Shown here in pieces: positions 9,210 to 17,525 of a stretch of DNA of 64,000 nucleotides (positions are counted from its first letter, which is position 1; every line of letters begins with the position of its first letter). Below the pieces are notes generated by a model, which was given only the letters and a program-made list of their open reading frames with translations, was not told the origin of the DNA and did not search any database. Made by a program: the position numbers and the translations under genes. Origin of the DNA: Paenibacillus contaminans (lineage in GTDB: Bacteria > Bacillota > Bacilli > Paenibacillales > NBRC-103111); assembly GCF_003285015.1 (NCBI RefSeq), contig NZ_QMFB01000010.1, positions 244,210-308,209 of the forward strand, read 5' to 3'.

Positions 9210-9977
9210 ATGAAAACAGCGGGCCGTACCGATGTCGGACGTATCCGGCAAGTCAATGAAGACCGCACTGTCGTGCTGCCGGAGCAAAACGGGATTACGG
9301 TATCGATCGTCGCCGACGGAATGGGCGGTCATCAAGCGGGCGACATTGCCAGCCAAATGGCGATCGAGGCGATTGCCGAACAACTGAACCTGCTTTCCAG
9401 CGAAATGGGCGTCGAGCAGTTGGAAGCGTCTGTTCGGTCTGCCATCGAGCAGGCCAACGAGCGAATCTACGATGTCGCTTCCTCGAAAGAGCAGTATCAT
9501 GGAATGGGCACGACGGTCGTCGTGACAGCGGCATCCGAGAACGCCCTTGTTATCGGACATATCGGTGACAGCCGCGCCTACAAAATCGATAAAGAACAGC
9601 TGGTTCAACTGACGGAGGATCACTCTCTTGTCTATGAGCTCGTGCGCAGCGGACAAATTACGAAGGAAGAAGCGGAGCATCATCCTCGCCGCAATGTATT
9701 GACCAGGGCGTTAGGCACGGAGCCGAACGTTGTTGTGGACGTGCATCATTTCAACTGGACGGAAGGGGACATGGTCCTCATGTGCAGCGACGGCCTGAGC
9801 AGTCTTGTGGATAGCGAAACGCTCGCCGCCATATTGCGGTCGGACAGCGATTTGGAGACGAAGGTCGACGAGCTTGTCGAGAAAGCGTTGGAAGCCGGCG
9901 GCGACGATAATATTACGGTCGTCCTGATGGTCAATGTAAAGGAGCAGTCTGACGTGCAGGGAGGTGATGCCGTGTGA
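9210..9977 (+). CDS. prpC: PP2C-family Ser/Thr protein phosphatase (Stp/PrpC)
   Basis: Dephosphorylates PrkC and its substrates. It begins TDVGRIRQVNEDR and contains the metal-binding VADGMGGH, the GTTVV and HIGDSRAYKI segments, EDHSLVYELV, the SDGLSSLV motif and the terminal GGDDNITVVL. This is the complete PP2C motif set in about 255 residues. ATG 9210 has GAGGTGAT 6-7 bases upstream; a GTG one codon earlier is possible. It follows rlmN by 6 bases and overlaps prkC by four bases (GTGA), the conserved antagonistic phosphatase-kinase pair. Confidence 0.94.
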   Translation: MKTAGRTDVGRIRQVNEDRTVVLPEQNGITVSIVADGMGGHQAGDIASQMAIEAIAEQLNLLSSEMGVEQLEASVRSAIEQANERIYDVASSKEQYHGMGTTVVVTAASENALVIGHIGDSRAYKIDKEQLVQLTEDHSLVYELVRSGQITKEEAEHHPRRNVLTRALGTEPNVVVDVHHFNWTEGDMVLMCSDGLSSLVDSETLAAILRSDSDLETKVDELVEKALEAGGDDNITVVLMVNVKEQSDVQGGDAV

Positions 9978-12037
9978 TCGGACAGGAACTCGGAGGACGT
10001 TACGAACTGCTCGACCGAGTTGGCGGAGGCGGTATGGCCATCGTCTATAAAGGGCACGACCTGCTTTTGAACCGGAATGTGGCTGTTAAGGTTCTTCGCC
10101 AGCAGTATGTGCACGACGAGGAATTCATTCGCCGCTTTCGCAGAGAAGCCCAATCCGCGGCATCGTTGTCCCATCCTAACGTTGTCAGTATTTACGATGT
10201 AGGCCAGGAAGAGGATATCCACTACATCGTAATGGAATATATCGAAGGCATGACGCTGAACGATTTGATTAAAGAAAAGGCCCCTTTGCAGGTGGAAGAC
10301 GCGATACATATCGCTACGCAAATATGCGATGCGCTCGATCACGCCCATTCGAATCAAATTATTCACCGCGACATTAAGCCTCATAATATTTTAATAGGCA
10401 AAAACGGAAGGGTAAAAGTAACCGACTTCGGGATCGCCCGGGCGGCTACGTCATCCACAATTACGCAAACCGGTTCCGTTATCGGCTCCGTCCATTATTT
10501 TTCGCCCGAGCATGCCAAAGGCATTGCGGCGGGCGCGAAGAGCGACCTGTATTCGCTTGGCATCGTTTTATATCAAATGCTTACGGGCAAGCTGCCGTTT
10601 CTCGGCGAAAGTCCAATCAGCGTTGCTCTTAAGCATCTGCAGGAAAATGTCGAGGAGCCGCGCAAGGTGAATCCGCTTATTCCGCAGAGCATCGAAAATA
10701 TCATTCTTAAAGCGATGCGCAAAAATCCCGACGAGCGGTACCAGTCCGCTAAAGAAATGATGAGCGATCTGGAAACCTGCATGCTGCCCGAACGGCGCAA
10801 CGAACCGAAGCTTTCGTTTGCCGACGCCGATGAATGGGACGAGGAGCGTACGCGTGTCGTGCCTGCCATCCGCTCGGATTCGTTTCCGCAGGACGGCGAT
10901 GACGACGACGATGTACCGAAGCGCGGCAAAAAGAAAAAATCATGGGTCGCGCCGGTCGTATGGACCGTCATTTTGCTTGTCACGATCGTCGGAATGTGGT
11001 TCGGTGTCAAATACGTGCAGGATTCGATGCCGAAGGACGTGCCGATTCCGAACGTCGAAGGGAAGCCGCTGGAGGAAGCGCAAGCGGAGCTTAAAGCGGT
11101 CAATTTGAATTATCGGATAACGGAAGAATTCAACAAGGAGACTGAGAAAGGTAGGGTTATTCGGCAAAGCCCGTCCGCGATGAAAATCAAAGAAGGCTCG
11201 ATTATTAACCTTACGGTCAGCAAAGGTGTCGAAAAACAGGTCATGCAGAGCTATATAGGCAAGAAATGGTCGGCCGTCAAACAGGAGCTCAAATCTGCTG
11301 GCTATACCGACATCCAGCTGCAAACGGAAGAAATATTCCACAAGGAAGAGAAAGATACGATTGTCGCGCAAACGCCGAATGCGAACGATGAGTTTGATCC
11401 GATGAAACCGCAGTTCAAGTTTACGATCAGCAAAGGGCTTGAGAAGAAAAAAATGCCCAATTTGACCGGTAAGACGCTGAACGAAGCGAAAGGCATTTTG
11501 ACAAGCATGAACTTGAGCCTTACGCCGGGAGCGGAAGGCGTTGTCGAGCAGCCCAGCTACGACCAGCCCAAGGGCCGCGTAATCGCCCAGCATCCTTACA
11601 AGCCGGACGAAGACGTGGACGACGGTGCCGGCGATATCGTGCTGTTCGTCAGCAGTGGACCGCCGGCGAACGCGGTGACGGAGACGTTTATGCTCAATAA
11701 GACGTTCGAGCCTGCAACGGCCGGTAAAACGTCGAAATTCCGCATCGTCGTCAGCGACGCCAGGAAAGAAAATTCGGAATACAAAACGATGGACGTAAGC
11801 AAAAACGAAGCCGTTTCCGTACAAGTGACGCTGACGCCGGATAAAAATGCCGTCGTTCAGGTTTACCGCGACAACACGCTGTACGATACGCAGACATTTA
11901 CGTATCAGGATTATTTGAAGACAAAAAATCCGCCGTCGCCGAGCCCGACTCCGAAGCCTTCGGAATCCGTCAAGCCGGTCGACGCCCCGGCGCAGAGCCC
12001 GAAATCGAGTCCAAGCTCTTCGCCGGGAGGAAGGTAA
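9974..12037 (+). CDS. prkC: PASTA-domain Ser/Thr protein kinase (PrkC-type)
   Basis: A membrane kinase that senses cell-wall muropeptides and, in Bacillus, triggers spore germination and wall homeostasis. The cytoplasmic kinase domain spans residues 1-265, with catalytic Lys39, HRDIKPHN (Asp133) and DFG (Asp151). An acidic and lysine-rich linker precedes one transmembrane segment near residues 323-347. Three extracellular PASTA repeats follow (starting near VPIPNVEGKPLEEA, QSYIGKKWSAVKQE and MPNLTGKTLNEAKG). A C-terminal beta-rich domain and a Pro/Ser-rich tail end the protein. 687 residues. It uses GTG 9974 behind GAGGTGAT. Confidence 0.95.
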   Translation: MIGQELGGRYELLDRVGGGGMAIVYKGHDLLLNRNVAVKVLRQQYVHDEEFIRRFRREAQSAASLSHPNVVSIYDVGQEEDIHYIVMEYIEGMTLNDLIKEKAPLQVEDAIHIATQICDALDHAHSNQIIHRDIKPHNILIGKNGRVKVTDFGIARAATSSTITQTGSVIGSVHYFSPEHAKGIAAGAKSDLYSLGIVLYQMLTGKLPFLGESPISVALKHLQENVEEPRKVNPLIPQSIENIILKAMRKNPDERYQSAKEMMSDLETCMLPERRNEPKLSFADADEWDEERTRVVPAIRSDSFPQDGDDDDDVPKRGKKKKSWVAPVVWTVILLVTIVGMWFGVKYVQDSMPKDVPIPNVEGKPLEEAQAELKAVNLNYRITEEFNKETEKGRVIRQSPSAMKIKEGSIINLTVSKGVEKQVMQSYIGKKWSAVKQELKSAGYTDIQLQTEEIFHKEEKDTIVAQTPNANDEFDPMKPQFKFTISKGLEKKKMPNLTGKTLNEAKGILTSMNLSLTPGAEGVVEQPSYDQPKGRVIAQHPYKPDEDVDDGAGDIVLFVSSGPPANAVTETFMLNKTFEPATAGKTSKFRIVVSDARKENSEYKTMDVSKNEAVSVQVTLTPDKNAVVQVYRDNTLYDTQTFTYQDYLKTKNPPSPSPTPKPSESVKPVDAPAQSPKSSPSSSPGGR

Positions 12038-12040
12038 CGC

Positions 12041-12952
12041 ATGCCTCAAGGATTAATCGTAAAAGCGTTAAGCGGTTATTATTACGTGCTGCCGGACAGC
12101 GAGCCCGCAAGCGGGAGTCTCGAAGAGCGCCTGGTTCAATGCCGGGCGCGCGGCATTTTTAAGAAAAACAAAATATCGCCGCTTGTCGGCGACCGCGTTT
12201 TGTTCGAGCTGACCGAAAACGGAGAAGGTACGGTGGACGAGCTGTTCCCGCGGACTACCGAGCTCATCAGGCCTCCTGTCGCCAACGTGAATCAAGCGGT
12301 TCTCGTCTTTTCGCTGGCGGAGCCGGATTTGAACCTGCCGCTGCTCGATAAGTTTCTCGTATTCGTCGAGCATGCCGGAATGGACGCCGTATTATGCCTG
12401 ACCAAGCGCGACCTGCTTGATGAAGACGGACAGCGGGAGATGGTAGAGGCCGCTCGGCTTTACGAAGCGATCGGTTATGCGGTCTTCGTAACGAGCGCGC
12501 TGCAAGGAGAAGGCGTGACGCCGCTTATGAAGCTGCTTGAAGGCACGATCAGCGTCGTCTCGGGACAATCGGGCGTAGGGAAATCGACATTACTGAACGC
12601 GCTTGTGCCGGGTCTCAATCTTGCGACGAACGAAATCAGCAACAAGCTGGGCCGAGGGAAGCATACGACCCGTCACGTCGAGCTGGTGCCTCTCGACGGT
12701 GGCGGCTGGATTGCCGATACGCCGGGGTTTAGCCAGCTGGATTTCGTTCAGCTTGAGCCTGAAGAGCTGGGCTCCTGCTTCCGGGAGTTTAAGGGTTATG
12801 CGGCCGGCTGCAGGTTTCGCGGCTGCGTTCACGACCAGGAGCCGGGCTGCCTCGTTCGGGAAGCGGTCGAGGCCGGAAATATCGCGTCCTCGAGATACCG
12901 TTCATACATGGCGTTTCTAGCCGAGATGCGCGATAGAAAACGGAGGTATTGA
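12041..12952 (+). CDS. rsgA: Ribosome small-subunit-dependent GTPase RsgA
   Basis: A circularly permuted GTPase that matures 30S subunits. The N-terminal OB fold contains the SPLVGDRVLFE segment. G4 is TKRDLL, then G1 GQSGVGKSTL near residue 175, G3 DTPG, and a C-terminal zinc-binding region with the Cys/His set (GCRFRGCVHDQEPGCLV). 303 residues. ATG 12041 has GGGAGGAAGG upstream. It sits 3 bases after prkC and 2 bases before rpe, the conserved prkC-rsgA-rpe order. Confidence 0.95.
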   Translation: MPQGLIVKALSGYYYVLPDSEPASGSLEERLVQCRARGIFKKNKISPLVGDRVLFELTENGEGTVDELFPRTTELIRPPVANVNQAVLVFSLAEPDLNLPLLDKFLVFVEHAGMDAVLCLTKRDLLDEDGQREMVEAARLYEAIGYAVFVTSALQGEGVTPLMKLLEGTISVVSGQSGVGKSTLLNALVPGLNLATNEISNKLGRGKHTTRHVELVPLDGGGWIADTPGFSQLDFVQLEPEELGSCFREFKGYAAGCRFRGCVHDQEPGCLVREAVEAGNIASSRYRSYMAFLAEMRDRKRRY

Positions 12953-12954
12953 CG

Positions 12955-13614
12955 ATGGGGAATTTATTGATTGCGCCGTCGATTTTGTCCGCAGATTTTG
13001 CAAAGCTTGCGGATGAGATCCGAGATGTCGAGCGCGGGGGAGCGGATTGGATTCACGTCGATGTGATGGACGGCCATTTCGTGCCGAACATTACGCTCGG
13101 ACCGCTTGTTGTAGAAGCGATTCGCCCGCACACCAAGCTTACGCTCGACGTTCACTTGATGATCGAGCGCCCGGACCTGTACATACCGGCATTCGCCAAA
13201 GCGGGTGCCGACCTCATATCGGTGCATGCCGAGGCTTGCCCGCATTTGCACCGCACCATCCATCTGATTCGCGAGCAAGGCGTGAAGGCGGGAGTCGTGC
13301 TAAATCCGGCGACTCCGTTAAGCGCTCTGGAGCATGTGCTAGGGGACGTCGATCTCGTACTGCTGATGACGGTTAACCCGGGCTTCGGCGGGCAATCATT
13401 CATTACATCCATGCTTGATAAAATCAAAGGCTTAAAGCGGATGCTTGTCGAACGCGGGCTGGAGCGGGTACATATTGAAGTGGACGGCGGCGTGAATGAA
13501 GAGACGGCTCGTCTTGCAGCGGAAGCGGGCGCAAATGTCCTTGTAGCCGGCAATGCCGTCTTTGCCAAGGCGGACCGGGCGGAAGCGATCCGCCTGATTC
13601 GCGGTCATGCCTAA
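12955..13614 (+). CDS. rpe: Ribulose-phosphate 3-epimerase
   Basis: Interconverts ribulose-5-phosphate and xylulose-5-phosphate in the pentose phosphate pathway; a TIM barrel. Motifs: APSILSADFAKLA, HVDVMDGHFVPN with the catalytic Asp, VHLMIERP, MTVNPGFGGQSF and VDGGVNEETA. About 219 residues. ATG 12955 lies 7 bases after GGAGGT; a TTG two codons earlier would sit on the ribosome-binding site. Confidence 0.95.
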   Translation: MGNLLIAPSILSADFAKLADEIRDVERGGADWIHVDVMDGHFVPNITLGPLVVEAIRPHTKLTLDVHLMIERPDLYIPAFAKAGADLISVHAEACPHLHRTIHLIREQGVKAGVVLNPATPLSALEHVLGDVDLVLLMTVNPGFGGQSFITSMLDKIKGLKRMLVERGLERVHIEVDGGVNEETARLAAEAGANVLVAGNAVFAKADRAEAIRLIRGHA

Positions 13615-13628
13615 TAGGGGGATACACT

Positions 13629-13919
13629 GTGGCGGGATTACGGAATGTACTTATTTTTATGACTTTTAGCTTGCTGTGCGGCGCATTGATGTCCGCCTTC
13701 ATCTTGGTGGAGGGCGTTTTCCGGTACGCGTTCTCGCTGGGAGCGATTGTGGCCGGCATCAAATTTTTCCGCATGTTTTCTTCGATCGGAGCGAGAATCG
13801 GCTTCGTTGCATCGGTTGTCGTTTTCGCGCTTATCATGCCGGCCATCTATGTCATGCTTGCTTATGCTTACGACTGGCCGATCAATCCGGTATATTTGGA
13901 AGGCATCGATAAGAAGTAA
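13629..13919 (+). CDS. Small integral membrane protein, function unknown
   Basis: 96 residues from GTG 13629, with three hydrophobic segments (about residues 5-25, 30-48 and 56-80) that look like membrane spans and a polar C-terminus ending GIDKK. No enzymatic motif is visible. It follows rpe by 14 bases and is the last gene before the terminator at 13981-14015, so it is probably the distal gene of the prpC-prkC-rsgA-rpe transcript. I do not recognise the family; similar small membrane proteins may occur at this spot in Paenibacillus. GTG start with AGGGGGA just upstream. Confidence 0.6.
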   Translation: MAGLRNVLIFMTFSLLCGALMSAFILVEGVFRYAFSLGAIVAGIKFFRMFSSIGARIGFVASVVVFALIMPAIYVMLAYAYDWPINPVYLEGIDKK

Positions 13920-13980
13920 AACGATCGGATACAGAAAATCCAAGTCGAATCGCATAAATAAAAAAACGCAAACATACTAT

Positions 13981-14015
13981 AGGTTACAAGAGCGCGAGCT
14001 TTTGTAGCCTTTTTT
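13981..14015 (+). terminator. Rho-independent terminator ending the rpe transcript
   Basis: Stem AGGTTACAA (13981-13989) with TTGTAGCCT (14002-14010), one G-T pair. Inside it a second AGC/GCT stem is closed by a GCGA (GNRA-type) tetraloop. Six Ts end the element. Confidence 0.85.
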
Positions 14016-14021
14016 GAAATC

Positions 14022-14104
14022 TTAGAAAGTATATCTCTGCTGATTGTTCGATTTCCCGGTAAACGCGCCTCCTCTTAAAAGACGGCGTAGGCGTTTATCC
14101 TTGT
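14022..14104. repeat. Dispersed intergenic repeat, copy 1
   Basis: About 83 bases that reappear near 60489-60576. The shared frame is a CAGAAAG-like start, a GATkGTTC stretch, ATTTCCCGrTAA, a CGCGCCT block and a final CGTTTAT-TTG. The right half folds on itself: GGTAAACGC-GCC pairs with GGC-GCGTTTATCC around a CTCTTAAAAG-containing loop. It sits in the 458-base gap between the small membrane gene and spoVM. See the findings for the third, partial copy. No protein-coding potential is seen. Confidence 0.5.
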
Positions 14105-14140
14105 ATCATCGAGAAGCGTATCGCCGCCGATTATCCAAAG

Positions 14141-14190
14141 ATATCCGGTAACCGCGCTTCCTTCGGAAAAGACAGAGCCGCCGTTTTGCG
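14141..14190. repeat. Partial copy of the same intergenic repeat
   Basis: ATCCGGTAACCGCGCTTCC followed by an AAAAGACAG block and CCGCCGTTT resembles the right half of the repeat at 14051-14100 (CCCGGTAAACGCGCCTCC ... AAAAGACGGCG ... CGTTTAT). It lies about 90 bases downstream of that copy in the same orientation. Similarity is partial and judged by eye. Confidence 0.35.
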
Positions 14191-14377
14191 AAAATGCGCG
14201 ATTGTGCGCGGAGTTTTCATCATAACCTGTGACCCGAAGGGTCATGAGCGCTTATCCTTGAACGATTCTGAAAGTGTTAAGGTCACTCTTTAGGGAATAT
14301 TGTTCCAAAACGGTAGGCACTTTTCCGGTGAACGGAGAATATACTGACAGTAACGCAAACTCTCGGGAGGGGTACTT

Positions 14378-14458
14378 ATGAAATTTTATACGGTGAAGCT
14401 GCCGAAATTTTTGGGTGGATTCGTTAAAGCGATCTTGAATACGTTCAGCAAAAACTAA
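14378..14458 (+). CDS. spoVM: Stage V sporulation protein M
   Basis: A 26-residue amphipathic peptide beginning MKFYTVKLPKFLGG and ending NTFSKN. It aligns residue by residue with Bacillus SpoVM, including the helix-breaking Pro9 that lets it recognise positively curved membrane. SpoVM marks the forespore surface and recruits the coat-assembly ATPase SpoIVA. ATG 14378 has CGGGAGGGG at 14364-14372. It lies between the rpe-end terminator and leftward rpmB, its usual Bacillales neighbourhood. A GAATATT at 14297-14303 could be part of a sigma-E promoter, but I see no convincing -10. Confidence 0.95.
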   Translation: MKFYTVKLPKFLGGFVKAILNTFSKN

Positions 14459-14727
14459 GAGGTTGGGCGGCATCACGTACTTAATCGGATTAACAGCACG
14501 AAAGACGCCAGGTTCGAGCGATGCCGCTCTTGTGCCGCTTACGTCGGCTTTCATTCGGCGATAGGATTCATAATCAAACCGTTCCCGCGGCTGAAGCGGG
14601 CGGTTCCCTCATGCGATCGAACGGTTCTGCGCATATTCGGGCGGCGGCAGCTAATGGCGTATCCGCCAATTTCCCATGCCGTCCTGCCTCGAAATAATGA
14701 AGCAAGGGATTAGAAATAACGACAAAC
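14459..14727. other. Intergenic region after spoVM, with a strong hairpin
   Basis: No convincing gene is seen. At 14577-14605 AACCG-TT-CCCGC pairs with GCGGG-CGGTT around a 7-base loop. There is no T run, so it may be a transcript-end stabiliser or weak terminator for spoVM rather than a standard terminator. Confidence 0.4.
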
Positions 14728-14756
14728 AAAAAAAGCACCTGGCGGTCAGGTGCTTC
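14728..14756 (-). terminator. Terminator of rpmB (leftward)
   Basis: A perfect 9-bp stem AAGCACCTG/CAGGTGCTT with loop GCGGT. On the minus strand it is followed by seven Ts (the A run at about 14728-14735). It lies 20 bases after the rpmB stop. Confidence 0.85.
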
Positions 14757-14775
14757 TTTGGCTTTCCGATTATGA

Positions 14776-14964
14776 TTACACGCGTGTAACCTTGCCGGAT
14801 TTCAATGCGCGGGTGCTCACATAAACGCGCTTTGGTTTGCCGTCAACGAGAATCCGTACTTTTTGCACGTTGACACCCCATGTGCGCTTGCTTTTATTGT
14901 TCGCGTGGGAAACGTTGTTACCTTGTTTAGGGGACTTCCCTGTAATGAAGCATTTGCGAGACAT
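14776..14964 (-). CDS. rpmB: 50S ribosomal protein L28
   Basis: 62 residues beginning MSRKCFITGKSPKQGNNVSHANN, with the family signature RTWGVNVQKVR and a C-terminal TRALKSGKVTRV. It is transcribed leftwards, opposite to its neighbours, as in Bacillus between spoVM and yloU. The ribosome-binding site GGAGGTG lies 6-7 bases before the ATG at 14964. Its promoter is called at 15031-15060. Confidence 0.95.
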   Translation of the reverse strand: MSRKCFITGKSPKQGNNVSHANNKSKRTWGVNVQKVRILVDGKPKRVYVSTRALKSGKVTRV

Positions 14965-15030
14965 GAATTACACCTCCTCTGTAAGCGTTCGGAGCTTAAT
15001 GCCATAAGCAGTCGTTAAACATACTTCAAT

Positions 15031-15060
15031 ATAATAGCATAGTAAAAAGAGGCAAGTCAA
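15031..15060 (-). promoter_or_regulatory. Sigma-A-type promoter for rpmB
   Basis: On the minus strand, TTGACT (15060-15055), an 18-base spacer and TATTAT (15036-15031), with TG at the extended -10 position. It lies about 70 bases upstream of the rpmB start. Confidence 0.7.
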
Positions 15061-15231
15061 TGAAGCAGTTGAATTTTTCCGGCGTCCGTCTAGGTTTTTG
15101 ACAAACTTTATAGTACAATGAAAGGTAATCCCGCAAGTCAAGTGACAAATTCGGGGAGAACATGACAAGAAAAGCATGAATTGTACAATTGATAACGAAT
15201 ATAAGCTTGCGTGACGGAGGGTATGAGCATA

Positions 15232-15591
15232 ATGCCAATACAAGTTAAAAACGAACTCGGGTCGATCCACGTATCCGACCAGATCATGTCTACGCTTGCC
15301 GGTTCGGCCGCCGTGGAATGCTACGGGCTTGTCGGCATGGCTTCCCGCAACCAACTGAAGGACGGCTTCGCCGAGATGCTCGGCCGGGAAAATTTAAGCC
15401 GCGGCGTCGTAGTGCGCAGGGAGCAGGACTTGCTTCACATCGATTTATATATTATTGTCAGCTACGGTACGAAAATTTCCGAAGTTGCGCATAATGTTCA
15501 GAACAGGGTCAAGTACATGCTCAATGAAGTGGTTGGTCTCGAGGTGGATTTCGTCAATATTTTTGTGCAGGGTGTCCGCGTCGCGAAATAG
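15232..15591 (+). CDS. yloU: Asp23/Gls24 family envelope stress protein (YloU)
   Basis: 119 residues, alkaline-shock protein 23 family. Motifs: ECYGLVGMASRNQLKDG, the HIDLYIIVSYGTKISEVAHN signature, and a terminal VDFVNIFVQGVRV. This matches Bacillus YloU closely. Family members associate with the inner face of the membrane. ATG 15232 (MPIQVKNE) has GGAGGG about 10 bases upstream; an ATG three codons earlier is too near the ribosome-binding site. It precedes the FakA-like gene as in other Bacillales. Confidence 0.9.
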   Translation: MPIQVKNELGSIHVSDQIMSTLAGSAAVECYGLVGMASRNQLKDGFAEMLGRENLSRGVVVRREQDLLHIDLYIIVSYGTKISEVAHNVQNRVKYMLNEVVGLEVDFVNIFVQGVRVAK

Positions 15592-15742
15592 TTTTGAAAC
15601 GGACATGCGAACCATGCGTAAATATTCCGATGGCGGTTGCCGCTTAGGAGCATAATAGCAAACGCAATTCGATAAACGATAAGCTCAGCCATCCATCCGG
15701 TAAGCAGACAACGATAGGCAACAGTAGGGAAGGAGAATGGAT

Positions 15743-17467
15743 TTGGGTAAGCGCTTTAGCCGTTTGACCGGCACGGATTTTATCCGAATGGTATTCACGG
15801 CTGCACGATATTTGCATGATCATGTGAACCATGTTAACGCCCTGAACGTATTTCCGGTTCCGGACGGGGATACGGGCACGAATATGAATTTAACGATGAC
15901 TTCGGGTGTCGAGGAGCTGAGTAAAAAACAGACGAACCATATCGGACAAGCAGCGGAGACGCTGTCCAAAGGTTTGCTGATGGGGGCTCGCGGCAATTCC
16001 GGAGTTATTTTGTCGCAGCTTTTTCGCGGTTTCGCAAAATCCGTTCAGTCATACGAGGAAATTAACGCGCAGCAATTTGCCGCCGCCTTGCAGCAGGGCG
16101 TCGATACCGCTTATAAGGCGGTGGTGAAACCCGTCGAGGGGACGATTTTGACGGTGGCGAAGGACGCGGCCAAGCATGCGATGCAGAATGCACGCAGAGC
16201 CGCCGATGTAACGGCGCTTATGGAAGAAACGTATGCGGCGGGAAAACAATCGCTTGCGCGTACGCCGGAGCTGCTCCCTGTTTTGAAACAAGTGGGCGTA
16301 GTCGATGCGGGCGGACAAGGGCTTATGTTCCTCTATGAAGGGTTCCTTGCCGCTTTGACGGATGATGCCGTCGTACCGGCGCACGCATTTACCGGCCAAT
16401 CCGTTGCCCGAGAAGAGAACCACGTCCCCGCAGGACGAAGCGCGCAATCGCATATTTCTGCGGAGGAGATCGAATTCGGCTATTGCACCGAATTTATGGT
16501 CAAGCTCGATCAGACGAAGAGCAAGGGATTTGAAGAAACGGCTTTCCGCGACGCTCTGACCAAATTCGGTGACTCGCTGCTGGTCGTTGCGGACGACGAG
16601 CTTGTCAAGGTGCATATCCATGCGGAGTTTCCGGGCGAAGTGATGAACTATGCGATGAAATACGGTGAATTGATCAAAATCAAAATCGAGAATATGCGCG
16701 AGCAGCACGGCCATATCGTGATGCATGACGACGAAGCTTATGCGCAAGCGTGGGGCGTTTCGAATACGGCACAGGAGCAGCCGGCAGCCGCTGTAAAGCA
16801 TTCGAAGCCGAGCGGGATGGTCGCGGTTGCGATCGGCGACGGAATATCCAAAATTTTGTCCAGTCTCGGCGTCGACCAAATCATTTCCGGCGGTCAGACG
16901 ATGAATCCCAGCACCGAGGATATCGTGACGGCAATCCGCAACGTGCAGGCGAAGACGGTTTACGTTCTTCCGAACAATTCCAATATCGTGCTTGCCGCGC
17001 AGCAGGCCGTAGAGCTGGTGGAAGACAAAGAAGTGATCGTCATTCCGACCAAAACGATTCCGCAAGGCATTGCGGCTGCTCTCTCTTACCAAAGCGGAGC
17101 CGAATCGGATGCCGGTAACGCGGAAGCGATGAACCGTGCCGTCCGGCAAGTAAAGTCAGGGCAAGTGACGAATGCCGTACGCGATACGTCGATCGACGGC
17201 ATCGATATTAAGGAAGGCGATTTTATCGGCATACAGGACGGCCAAATCGTCGCGTCTTGTCCGGACATCGTCGACGCTTGCCGCAAGCTGCTCGACAGCA
17301 TGCTGGCGGAAGGCGGAGATCTTGTTACGATACTCGCCGGCTCCGATGCGTCCGAAGACGATACGGAATCGCTGACGGCCTATTTGGCCGACGCCTATCC
17401 GGATGCCGAAACGGAAATCCATGCAGGCGGACAACCGGTATACGCCTACTTGTTCGGCGTTGAATAA
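15743..17467 (+). CDS. fakA: Fatty acid kinase catalytic subunit (FakA/YloV, DAK phosphatase family)
   Basis: Phosphorylates fatty acids presented by FakB (DegV) proteins, giving acyl-phosphate for phospholipid synthesis. The N-terminal DhaL-like ATP-binding domain has NVFPVPDGDTGTNMNLTM with its metal-binding Asp residues and LLMGARGNSGVILSQ. The middle and C-terminal DegV-like/FakA domain begins near residue 310 (VAVAIGDGISKIL, SGGQTMNPSTEDI, LPNNSNI). About 574 residues. TTG 15743 fits the AAGGAGA at 15730-15736; the in-frame ATG 15737 abuts it and seems too close. The next gene encodes a DegV partner. Confidence 0.88.
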   Translation: MGKRFSRLTGTDFIRMVFTAARYLHDHVNHVNALNVFPVPDGDTGTNMNLTMTSGVEELSKKQTNHIGQAAETLSKGLLMGARGNSGVILSQLFRGFAKSVQSYEEINAQQFAAALQQGVDTAYKAVVKPVEGTILTVAKDAAKHAMQNARRAADVTALMEETYAAGKQSLARTPELLPVLKQVGVVDAGGQGLMFLYEGFLAALTDDAVVPAHAFTGQSVAREENHVPAGRSAQSHISAEEIEFGYCTEFMVKLDQTKSKGFEETAFRDALTKFGDSLLVVADDELVKVHIHAEFPGEVMNYAMKYGELIKIKIENMREQHGHIVMHDDEAYAQAWGVSNTAQEQPAAAVKHSKPSGMVAVAIGDGISKILSSLGVDQIISGGQTMNPSTEDIVTAIRNVQAKTVYVLPNNSNIVLAAQQAVELVEDKEVIVIPTKTIPQGIAAALSYQSGAESDAGNAEAMNRAVRQVKSGQVTNAVRDTSIDGIDIKEGDFIGIQDGQIVASCPDIVDACRKLLDSMLAEGGDLVTILAGSDASEDDTESLTAYLADAYPDAETEIHAGGQPVYAYLFGVE

Positions 17468-17494
17468 TCCTGCGCTATACGCGTCGCGCAGGAT
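17467..17494 (+). other. Intercistronic hairpin between fakA and degV
   Basis: A perfect 9-bp inverted repeat ATCCTGCGC (17467-17475) / GCGCAGGAT (17486-17494) around a 10-base loop, beginning at the fakA stop codon. No T run follows, so it is more likely an RNA-stability or translation-spacing element than a terminator. Confidence 0.5.
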
Positions 17495-17525
17495 CGAGAT
17501 AAATATGTAAGTTGGAGTGATCGCA

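Noticed and set aside
8133..9683. 516-codon minus-strand ORF
   Set aside because: It lies entirely antisense to rlmN and prpC, both recognisable genes, and has no family motif.
10940..12049. 369-codon minus-strand ORF
   Set aside because: Antisense to prkC; arginine- and phenylalanine-rich, without domains, as expected for a shadow reading.
15098..15119. TTGACA...TACAAT near yloU
   Set aside because: The spacing is 10 bases, too short for a sigma-A promoter.
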